From Desulfobacteraceae bacterium (GTDB taxonomy: Bacteria > Desulfobacterota > Desulfobacteria > Desulfobacterales > UBA5616), in NCBI GenBank assembly GCA_030620375.1, contig JAUXEW010000073.1, forward strand, positions 1 through 11,089: a stretch of 11,089 nucleotides of DNA, given 5' to 3'. The position numbers and the translations under genes were made by a program. Shown one piece after another: positions 5,306-11,089 of the stretch. A model generated the notes under the pieces. That model ran no database searches and was not told where the DNA came from. It saw only the letters and a program-made list of their open reading frames with translations. Every line of letters begins with the position of its first letter. The first letter of the stretch is position 1.

Positions 5306-8239
5306 ATGTCATTAAAAGCCGATAATATTATAATAAGGGGCGCCAGACAACATAACCTAAAGAATATTAACGTGGAACTCCCCCGAAACAAGCTTGTCGT
5401 CATTACCGGTATATCCGGATCAGGAAAATCGACACTGGCCTTTGATACCCTTTATGCTGAAGGACAGCGCAGATATGTCGAATCTCTTTCGACCTATGCA
5501 CGCCAATTTTTAGAACGCCTGGAAAAGCCGGATGTGGATATGATCGAAGGGCTTTCTCCCGCCATTGCCATCGAACAGAAAGCAGCCAGCCATAATCCAC
5601 GATCAACTGTTGGGACGGTAACGGAAATATACGACTACCTTCGATTGCTATACGCCAGAATCGGGGTGCCCTACTGTTATAACTGTGGACGCCCCATCAC
5701 GACACAGGCACTCGACCAGATTATAGATAATGTCTTATCCCTTCCTGAAGGAACTCGAATCTTCATCTTATCGCCTTTGGTTTCCGGCCAAAAAGGGAGT
5801 CACGGCACCTTGTTTAAACGATTAATAAAAGAGGGATTTGCTCGTGTTAGAATTGATGGGAACACGATAGACATTGATCAAGCGGCTAAACTTGATAAAA
5901 ACACAAAACATGATATTGACGTTGTAATTGACCGTCTAGTCGTTAAACAAACTATTAAAAATCGACTGGCTGATTCCTTAGAGCTGGCCATGTCTCAATC
6001 AGGCGGCATTGTCATTGTTGATGTTCTTCAAAAAGAAACCTTTAAGACACAAGAATCCATTTTATTCTCCGAAAAGGCCGCCTGTGTCTTTTGCCAAATC
6101 AGCTATCCTGAATTTACGCCGGCAAGTTTCTCATTTAATTCTCCTCAGGGGGCATGCCCCAAATGCAATGGTTTGGGATCTACCACCGAATTTGACCCCA
6201 ACCTGATTGTTCCGAATCCGCATCTTTCCTTAAGAGAGGGGGCTGTTGCACTTTGGGCAAACCGAAATACCGTTCATTTCTATGAATTCTTGGAAGCATT
6301 GACAAACCATTACGGCACTGACCCTCATACACCATACAAAAACCTTACGGATCGCTTTAAAAATGTTCTGCTTTTCGGATCCGGAGATGAAAAAATTACA
6401 TTCTACTTTGAAAGAAATAATCGTCGCTTTACTTATCAAAGAACCTTCGAAGGAATTATACCCAAATTAAAAAGACAATATATCGAAACTGATTCAAATC
6501 AGGCCAGGGAAGAAATTAGGCGATTTATGAATTTTCGTCAATGCCCGGAATGCGAGAGCGAGAGATTGAACCGAGCAAGCAGATCTGTTCGAATCGGCGA
6601 AAAATCCATCTCAAAACTAACGGCGCTGACAATAGAAAACGCGTTTGATTTTCTAAACAAACTCCATTTAGAAGGTAAACAAAAAACCATCGCCGGACGA
6701 ATTTTAAAAGAGATTTCGGAAAGACTGGGATTTCTTAAAAACGTGGGGCTTTCTTATCTAACCCTTGACAGATCTGCTTATACGTTATCCGGAGGCGAAA
6801 GCCAGCGAATTCGACTTGCGACTCAAATCGGATCAAAACTAACCGGCGTCCTTTATGTTTTGGATGAGCCGAGTATCGGGCTTCACCAAAAAGATAATCA
6901 AAGGCTCCTCTCAGCGCTCAAAAAAATGCGTGACCTGAATAATACGGTCTTGGTGGTGGAACATGACGAGGAAACCATACGGGCCGCGGATTATGTAATC
7001 GACATGGGACCTGGTGCCGGGGTCCACGGAGGAGAGGTCGTCTTTGCAGGGAACCCTGAGGCGCTTGAAAAAAGTAAAAAGTCTTTGACCGGTCAATATC
7101 TCTCCGGTCGAAAGCGAATCGAAATACCGAAAAGACGTCGCCCTATTTCGCATAAGAAACTGGTGGTCAATTCCGCATCAGAAAACAACCTTAAAGAGAT
7201 AGACGTTGAATTCCCGACGGAGTGTTTTATTTGTGTCACCGGCGTATCCGGCTCCGGAAAATCGACGCTTGTAATTGAAACCTTATATCACGCGCTGTAT
7301 CAGAAATTCCACAATCCCAGGATACGGACGGGCAAGCATAAGGAGCTGCTCGGTTATGAACATGTGGATAAGGTCGTAAATATCGATCAGTCTCCGATTG
7401 GAAGGACACCCCGTTCAAATCCCGGCACCTATACGGGTGTATTCACCTACATCCGGGAACTTTTTTCCAGAACTCCGGAAGCAAGAGTACGGGGGTATAA
7501 GCCGGGCCGGTTCAGCTTTAATGTAAAGGGGGGAAGATGCGAGGCCTGCTATGGAGATGGAATTATCAAGATTGAGATGCATTTTCTGCCGGACGTTTAC
7601 GTTACATGTGATATTTGCCGAGGCAAACGATACAATCGGGAGACCCTTGAAATCCGTTACAAAGGGAAAAATATTGCCGACGTTCTCGATATGACCGTGA
7701 ATCAAACATTTAAATTTTTTGAAAATTTAGAAAAAATCAGGACCAAGCTCAAAACATTAATTGATGTGGGGCTCGGATATATCCACATCGGTCAACCGGC
7801 AACCACCCTGTCCGGTGGTGAAGCCCAACGGGTAAAACTATCAAGAGAGCTTAGCAAGAGAGGAACCGGCAAAACGGTTTATATTTTAGATGAGCCGACA
7901 ACCGGTCTTCATGTTGATGATATCAAAAAACTGCTCGATGTCCTGAGTAGGCTTGTGGATGCGGGGAATACCGTTATTGTGATTGAACACAACATGGACG
8001 TCATAAAAACCGCAGACCATGTTATTGATCTGGGTCCCGAAGGAGGCGATAACGGAGGATATATTATCGGCAGCGGGACACCCGAAGAGATCTCAGATCA
8101 CAAAACATCCTACACGGGACAATTCTTGAAAAAAGTATTAAAAAGTCATTCGCCGGGGGATTTCCGGCTTTTAACTGATGAAAGTTTTATGGGACACGAC
8201 ACTAGGTTCAAAAAGAAAAACAGGGCCAAACCGTTTTAA
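5306..8239 (+). CDS. uvrA: Excinuclease ABC subunit A
   Basis: The 977-residue protein is UvrA, the damage-sensing ATPase that loads UvrB in nucleotide excision repair. The first ATPase has Walker A GISGSGKST (35-43), zinc cysteines Cys260/263 and Cys284/287, signature LSGGESQR (494-501) and Walker B VLDEPSIGLH (518-527). The second has GVSGSGKST (646-654), zinc cysteines Cys745/748 and Cys768/771, LSGGEAQR (835-842) and ILDEPTTGLH (860-869). Further CxxC pairs lie at 124/127 and 413/416. I chose the ATG at 5306 because the family N-terminus (ADNIIIRGARQHNLKNI) starts there; an upstream ATG at 5180 would place coding sequence in the repeat element. The ribosome binding site is weak (GAGAA). 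A basic C-terminal tail of about 30 residues follows the usual TGQFLKKVL end, and its last codons lie in the hairpin at 8218-8256. It converges on atpE. Confidence 0.97.
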   Translation: MSLKADNIIIRGARQHNLKNINVELPRNKLVVITGISGSGKSTLAFDTLYAEGQRRYVESLSTYARQFLERLEKPDVDMIEGLSPAIAIEQKAASHNPRSTVGTVTEIYDYLRLLYARIGVPYCYNCGRPITTQALDQIIDNVLSLPEGTRIFILSPLVSGQKGSHGTLFKRLIKEGFARVRIDGNTIDIDQAAKLDKNTKHDIDVVIDRLVVKQTIKNRLADSLELAMSQSGGIVIVDVLQKETFKTQESILFSEKAACVFCQISYPEFTPASFSFNSPQGACPKCNGLGSTTEFDPNLIVPNPHLSLREGAVALWANRNTVHFYEFLEALTNHYGTDPHTPYKNLTDRFKNVLLFGSGDEKITFYFERNNRRFTYQRTFEGIIPKLKRQYIETDSNQAREEIRRFMNFRQCPECESERLNRASRSVRIGEKSISKLTALTIENAFDFLNKLHLEGKQKTIAGRILKEISERLGFLKNVGLSYLTLDRSAYTLSGGESQRIRLATQIGSKLTGVLYVLDEPSIGLHQKDNQRLLSALKKMRDLNNTVLVVEHDEETIRAADYVIDMGPGAGVHGGEVVFAGNPEALEKSKKSLTGQYLSGRKRIEIPKRRRPISHKKLVVNSASENNLKEIDVEFPTECFICVTGVSGSGKSTLVIETLYHALYQKFHNPRIRTGKHKELLGYEHVDKVVNIDQSPIGRTPRSNPGTYTGVFTYIRELFSRTPEARVRGYKPGRFSFNVKGGRCEACYGDGIIKIEMHFLPDVYVTCDICRGKRYNRETLEIRYKGKNIADVLDMTVNQTFKFFENLEKIRTKLKTLIDVGLGYIHIGQPATTLSGGEAQRVKLSRELSKRGTGKTVYILDEPTTGLHVDDIKKLLDVLSRLVDAGNTVIVIEHNMDVIKTADHVIDLGPEGGDNGGYIIGSGTPEEISDHKTSYTGQFLKKVLKSHSPGDFRLLTDESFMGHDTRFKKKNRAKPF

Positions 8240-8256
8240 ACGGTAAAGCCCTGTTT
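8218..8256 (-). terminator. Terminator of the atp F0 operon, overlapping the uvrA stop codon
   Basis: AAACAGGGC (8218-8226) pairs with GCCCTGTTT (8248-8256), and ACCGTTT/AAACGGT (8230-8236 / 8238-8244) forms an inner stem. Read leftward the hairpin is followed by TTTTTCTTTTTG, a good tail for transcripts from atpE, which stops 25 bp earlier. Read rightward only a short TTT follows, so uvrA termination would be weaker. The uvrA stop codon (8237-8239) is in the loop. Confidence 0.8.
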
Positions 8257-8281
8257 AACTGACTGATAAATCGCCCTGTTC

Positions 8282-8557
8282 TTAGTGAGCAAACAGCGCT
8301 GCAATAGCGGCTGCCTGAGGGTGCGCATAAATAAGGATTAACGATACTACCAATGCATAAATACACAATGATTCGATCATAGCAAGACCGATCAGCATGG
8401 TAACCGTTACCTTACCTGAAGATTCAGGGTTTCTGGCGATACCTTCAACAGCGGCCTTTAAGCCCATACCCTGTCCGATACCGCAACCAAAAGCCGCGAT
8501 GGCAATCCCGAAACCTGCAGCGGTGACACTGGCGATGAAAAATTGTAATGCTTCCAT
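8282..8557 (-). CDS. atpE: ATP synthase F0 subunit c
   Basis: The 91-residue, two-helix hairpin protein of the ion-translocating c-ring has helix 1 about 8-33 (GIGQGMG), the polar loop ARNPE (41-45) that contacts F1, and helix 2 about 52-78 with the essential carboxylate Glu62 in AMIESLCIYAL. Gln29 and the Glu62-Ser63 pair match two side-chain positions used for Na+ binding in Ilyobacter-type rings, but the following Thr is Leu64 here, so the coupling ion is uncertain. A very strong ribosome binding site, AAGGAGGGAG, lies about 10 bases upstream, fitting the high copy number of subunit c. It is the last gene of the F0 operon, 102 bp after atpB. That gap holds a weak promoter-like pair (TTGAAA, 18 bp, TATTTT at 8614-8643). 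Confidence 0.96.
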   Translation of the reverse strand: MEALQFFIASVTAAGFGIAIAAFGCGIGQGMGLKAAVEGIARNPESSGKVTVTMLIGLAMIESLCIYALVVSLILIYAHPQAAAIAALFAH

Positions 8558-8659
8558 GCTTTAGACTCCCTCCTTTTAAAAATGATTAATTCCCGGCTTC
8601 TTCCATTCCCAATAAAATAGAACTTTCTCAGTATAAATTTCAAAACTCCGTCATTTAAT

Positions 8660-9349
8660 TTAATGCGCATGCTCCATAGCAGCGGAAAAATACATAATCG
8701 AAAGTAAAAAAAAGACAAACGCCTGGACCAGTGCGATAAAAATACCCAGCGCCATAATCGGCAATGGTGCTAAAAATAAACCGGCCAGGGCGAAAAGAAT
8801 CCCTAATACCAGTTCATGTCCCATCATATTACCGAAGAGCCGGAAAGTCAGTGAGAGTACCCGTGCGAAATGTCCGATAAGCTCAATGGGAAAAATAATG
8901 GGGATCATCCACCATACCGGCCCTAAAAAATGTTTAATATATTTGACCCCATGGTACTTAAACCCGATACAGTGGGTCACCACAAAAACCACCAGTGCAC
9001 ACGACAGCGTCGTGTTAATACTGGCGGTTGGCGGAAAAAAACCGGGAACCAGCCCGATAAAATTGCTGACAAAAATATAGATAAATATGGTGGCGGCTAA
9101 GGGGAAGAACCACCGCCCCTCTTCTCCGACAACATCAACCATAAACTCCTCAATGCCCGAAATGATGATTTCAAAAATATTTTGAGTTTTTCCGGGTATC
9201 ATGCTGACGCCTTTGGCCGCAACGACCCCCAGGACAATCAATATGGACATAACGACCCATGAATAAATTACATGCGGATATGCATGGGCAAAATGTCCCA
9301 GACCGATCAACTCGAACAACTTAACAAAAAAGAGATAGGGATGCTCCAT
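8660..9349 (-). CDS. atpB: ATP synthase F0 subunit a
   Basis: The 229-residue integral membrane protein forms the stator half-channels beside the c-ring. It has hydrophobic segments around 30-47, 84-103, 113-130, 147-165, 180-200 and 203-223. The indispensable Arg is Arg170 in LSLTFRLFGNMMGHEL, with Glu179 at the position of E. coli Glu219 and Gln209 in helix 6 (ALVQAFVF). SNFIGLVPGFFPPTASINTT is the family's conserved helix-3 region. The start is two bases after the atpI stop, with AAGGAGG (9360-9366) ten bases ahead of the ATG inside the end of atpI, so translation is tightly coupled. All key residues are present. Confidence 0.96.
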   Translation of the reverse strand: MEHPYLFFVKLFELIGLGHFAHAYPHVIYSWVVMSILIVLGVVAAKGVSMIPGKTQNIFEIIISGIEEFMVDVVGEEGRWFFPLAATIFIYIFVSNFIGLVPGFFPPTASINTTLSCALVVFVVTHCIGFKYHGVKYIKHFLGPVWWMIPIIFPIELIGHFARVLSLTFRLFGNMMGHELVLGILFALAGLFLAPLPIMALGIFIALVQAFVFFLLSIMYFSAAMEHAH

Positions 9350-9351
9350 CC

Positions 9352-9738
9352 TTACACTGCCTCCTTGAGAATTAATTTTGTAAGTGAAAAAGCTGCCGCA
9401 AGAAACATGCTTACGACCACAACGGAAAGCCCGACAAATAGCCCTAACGGGTTAACCACATGTTGTGAAACAAGGAAAAACAAGATAATCCCGCTACAAA
9501 CAAACCTTATATAATATTTAGCCAGCACCACATTATGAGATGTAATGTTAGGCGGCGTAAATGCCTTTCTTAACGTCCGGTGGAGTAAGTGAAAATTTAC
9601 GGTTACAATTAAACCACCGAAGATGATTCCCCTTGCAAAATCAGGCGGCGCAATCATTCCACCGATCAGGCTTGCAACTACAAAGAGCAACCAATTGGTA
9701 CGGGTTATGAATTTAAGCAATCGCTGTTGAATTTCCAT
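9352..9738 (-). CDS. atpI: ATP synthase subunit I
   Basis: This 128-residue protein has four predicted membrane segments (about 15-31, 36-50, 77-96 and 97-118) and the PDFARGIIFGGLIVTVNFHLL segment typical of the ATP-synthase I family. Members assist assembly of the c-ring and are not part of the final complex. It sits between atpZ and atpB, as in other bacterial F0 clusters, 23 bp after atpZ and 2 bp before atpB. No ribosome binding site is obvious ahead of its ATG. Primary sequence is weakly conserved in this family, so the call rests on topology and gene order together. Confidence 0.82.
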   Translation of the reverse strand: MEIQQRLLKFITRTNWLLFVVASLIGGMIAPPDFARGIIFGGLIVTVNFHLLHRTLRKAFTPPNITSHNVVLAKYYIRFVCSGIILFFLVSQHVVNPLGLFVGLSVVVVSMFLAAAFSLTKLILKEAV

Positions 9739-9761
9739 TATATTATTGAATGTTTATAAAG

Positions 9762-9983
9762 CTAAAATTTTCTGATTTTTTTAATCGCAAGCGCGATATT
9801 TCTAAACCCCGCAATAATTCCAATTACTAAAAACCCCAGGGTCAGCCACGGTGTTGTACCAAACACATGTCTGTCTAAATATATTCCCACTCCAAGGCCG
9901 ATAAAAATAGACAGCGCCAGGGACAGTCCGATGCTGCTGTAATATGCCAACTCCCTGACCCATCGCCGGTTTTCTCTCTTCAT
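9762..9983 (-). CDS. atpZ: AtpZ/AtpQ-type small F0 membrane protein
   Basis: With the start at 9983 this is a 73-residue protein with two membrane helices (about 14-34 and 44-66) and a basic C-terminal tail (AIKKIRKF). GLGVGIYLDRHVFGTTPWLTLG is the typical loop between the helices in the AtpZ/AtpQ family found ahead of atpI and atpB. The family has been linked to Mg2+/Ca2+ uptake or assembly of ATP synthase; the role is not settled. I prefer this ATG over the longer in-frame one at 10103 because AAGG lies 11 bases upstream, the family starts here, and the extra 40 residues resemble no family N-terminus and cover the putative promoter. It is the first gene of the F0 operon. Confidence 0.85.
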   Translation of the reverse strand: MKRENRRWVRELAYYSSIGLSLALSIFIGLGVGIYLDRHVFGTTPWLTLGFLVIGIIAGFRNIALAIKKIRKF

Positions 9984-10035
9984 GAAAAAGAACACCTTAA
10001 GGTTCACAAGATCTACAGGCATAAATAAAAAAATA

Positions 10036-10064
10036 TTTTTAACACAGGATTTCGGATGAGTCAA
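10036..10064 (-). promoter_or_regulatory. Candidate sigma70-type promoter of the atp F0 operon
   Basis: On the minus strand TTGACT (10059-10064) and TAAAAA (10036-10041) are 17 bp apart, in the 123-bp gap between pyrK and atpZ. The same hexamers and spacing occur ahead of dnaA. If real, the leader is about 45 nt and atpZ starts at 9983, not at 10103. Confidence 0.4.
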
Positions 10065-10106
10065 TCTGAAATTATAATATTTTACGTGATTAAACCCGGG
10101 CATGAC

Positions 10107-10904
10107 TTACAATCGAAACCTGTCTAAATCAAAAACCGGCCCATCCACGCAGGCATGAGCGTATTTCTCTTTACCATTACCGATTTTAACCGCACACCCC
10201 AGGCATGCTCCCATCCCGCAGGCCATCGTTGTTTCCAATGAAATTTGACATCGGGTGTTATATTTTTCCGAAAGCACAGCAACCTTTTTCAACATGGCCG
10301 AGGGACCACAGGCACAAATCATATCCGGGAGTTGTTTTTCAAGTCTCTTTTCCAGAAGATCCGTTACCAGGCCCATTTTCCCATAAGTCCCATCATCCGT
10401 GGTAACATGGATGTTAAGCCCTTTTTTTGACAGTTCTTCTAAACATAATATATCTCGCTTGGATCTACCACCTAAAAAAACAACCGGCCGGTGCATATCA
10501 TGCCTTGTTTTCTCCAAATTTGAGATCAGATAAAACAATGGCGCAATGCCTATCCCGCCGGCAACGACAAATACCATCCTTGCGCTCCGGGGTATCATAA
10601 ACCCTTTTCCGAGAGGGCCTAAAATATCCACTAAATCGTTTCTCTTAACCTTTGACAGCCTTGCCGTGCCCTTCCCCACTACCTGGTAAAGTACCTCGAG
10701 TCCTTTTACCACGCCATTGTCAATCAGCGTTTGGTGAATGGAAAACGGTCTTCTTAACAGCGGATCCATCTGACCCGGGATACGGATCATTACAAACTGG
10801 CCGGGTACCACATCCAAGTGGCTATTCCAACACTGTAAACCAACTTTATAATACGACGGTCCCAGTTTCTTGTTCCAGAGAACCTTAGCATTTTCTAAAA
10901 TCAT
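10107..10904 (-). CDS. pyrK: Dihydroorotate dehydrogenase electron transfer subunit PyrK
   Basis: The 265-residue protein is a ferredoxin-reductase-like electron-transfer subunit that passes electrons from dihydroorotate oxidation by PyrD to NAD+. Visible are the FAD-binding motif RRPFSI (51-56), the nucleotide-binding loop VAGGIGIAPLFYL (114-126), CGPSAML (199-205) and the C-terminal [2Fe-2S] site with Cys229, Cys234, Cys237 and Cys252 (C-x4-C-x2-C-x14-C). The MACGMGACLGC form is that of PyrK rather than of NfnA/SudB-type paralogues. AAGAGG (10911-10916) lies six bases before the ATG. The usual partner pyrD is not downstream: the next gene is atpZ. It could lie upstream beyond the window, though 185 bp of hairpin-rich DNA separates pyrK from the edge. 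Confidence 0.92.
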   Translation of the reverse strand: MILENAKVLWNKKLGPSYYKVGLQCWNSHLDVVPGQFVMIRIPGQMDPLLRRPFSIHQTLIDNGVVKGLEVLYQVVGKGTARLSKVKRNDLVDILGPLGKGFMIPRSARMVFVVAGGIGIAPLFYLISNLEKTRHDMHRPVVFLGGRSKRDILCLEELSKKGLNIHVTTDDGTYGKMGLVTDLLEKRLEKQLPDMICACGPSAMLKKVAVLSEKYNTRCQISLETTMACGMGACLGCAVKIGNGKEKYAHACVDGPVFDLDRFRL

Positions 10905-10921
10905 ATTTTACCTCTTATAAA

Positions 10922-10943
10922 CCACCTCCCGCATAGCGGGTGG
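10922..10943. repeat. REP-like palindrome CCACC...GGTGG
   Basis: CCACCTCCCGC-ATA-GCGGGTGG forms a hairpin with a 3-nt bulge on the left arm. It resembles the CCACCCGCTATGCGGGTGG palindromes I associate with REP/IS200-type elements, with three bases inserted. It lies just upstream of the pyrK ribosome binding site. Confidence 0.5.
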
Positions 10944-10944
10944 C

Positions 10945-10974
10945 TTTATTTTCCCCGTGAAGCGGGAAAATAAA
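10945..10974. repeat. Perfect 11-bp inverted repeat
   Basis: TTTATTTTCCC (10945-10955) and GGGAAAATAAA (10964-10974) pair perfectly over the 8-nt loop CGTGAAGC. The right arm is not followed by a T-run in either direction. It could form in the pyrK leader RNA. Confidence 0.6.
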
Positions 10975-11008
10975 TTGTCACACCAGTGCCTCAACGTTTT
11001 ATTTTTCT

Positions 11009-11035
11009 CCCGGTGCAAAAAGCACCGGGTTTTTT
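11009..11035 (+). terminator. Terminator-like hairpin with T-run, plus-strand orientation
   Basis: CCCGGTGC (11009-11016) and GCACCGGG (11022-11029) pair perfectly over AAAAA and are followed by six T residues (11030-11035). This is a textbook intrinsic terminator on the plus strand, yet no plus-strand gene lies between uvrA (ending 8239) and this point. It may serve an unseen short transcript or be a dispersed palindrome. Confidence 0.6.
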
Positions 11036-11048
11036 AAAACACTAATCT

Positions 11049-11089
11049 TGATGGTCTCCCAAAAAGTCGTCGCCCCGGCGAAAGCCGGG
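11049..11089. repeat. Left end of a probable dispersed repeat with a GNRA-loop hairpin
   Basis: CCCGGC (11074-11079) pairs with GCCGGG (11084-11089) across GAAA, and the window ends within or just after the stem. The preceding 11049-11068, reverse-complemented, resembles 3062-3081. The combination AAAGTCGTCGCCCCGGCGAAAGCCGGG is of the type seen as dispersed palindromes in many proteobacterial genomes. The rest of the unit is outside the window. Confidence 0.45.

Noticed and set aside
8458..8718. 86-codon minus-strand frame overlapping atpE and atpB
   Set aside because: It is a shifted frame across the atpB end, the intergenic gap and the atpE start; both real genes are clear.
10071..10076. 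Perfect TATAAT on the minus strand ahead of atpZ
   Set aside because: No acceptable -35 is found 16-18 bp upstream (CCGGGT at 17 bp). The TTGACT/TAAAAA pair just downstream fits better.

Overview
The window looks like ordinary chromosome of a moderate-GC anaerobic deltaproteobacterium, most likely a sulfate reducer of the Desulfobacterales type. This is inferred from three things: a stand-alone F0 part of ATP synthase (atpZ-atpI-atpB-atpE) without the F1 genes, a PyrK-type electron-transfer subunit, and a soluble FAD-linked lactate/glycolate dehydrogenase. No 16S gene or other direct taxonomic marker is present.

Layout. Bases 1-440 hold debris of a four-helix-bundle (S23 / rRNA intervening-sequence protein) element: an inverted 5'-truncated copy running off the left edge, then a forward copy whose middle is deleted. 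Both are framed by inverted and tandem 16-bp repeats and end in a small hairpin. Next on the + strand come suhB (inositol monophosphatase family) and a small four-cysteine protein, closed by a clear terminator. On the - strand follow a GlcD/D-lactate dehydrogenase-like flavoprotein and a dnaA-family gene. About 880 bp without a convincing gene (4426-5305) separates dnaA from the divergent uvrA. Its dnaA-proximal part is about 80% AT over 240 bp and could be a replication origin, although no good DnaA box is visible. A second, more deleted copy of the left-edge repeat lies there, immediately after a very good sigma70-type promoter, and so sits in the probable uvrA leader. uvrA converges on the F0 operon (atpZ, atpI, atpB, atpE, all on the - strand), and the operon's terminator hairpin overlaps the last codons of uvrA. 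pyrK lies upstream of the F0 genes on the same strand. The right edge (10921-11089) is a cluster of GC-rich hairpins resembling dispersed REP-like palindromes.

The genes are mostly housekeeping: replication initiation, excision repair, proton (or sodium) translocation, pyrimidine synthesis, and lactate or 2-hydroxyacid oxidation. They do not form one pathway. The two points most worth attention are (1) the dnaA product, which keeps the four-domain plan but has lost the sensor-I Asp, the canonical arginine-finger position and most of the DHTT DNA-recognition signature; and (2) the fragmenting S23-gene repeat family, with three pieces in 5.2 kb, one of them placed between a promoter and uvrA. 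No defence system, CRISPR array, integrase or intact transposase was seen.
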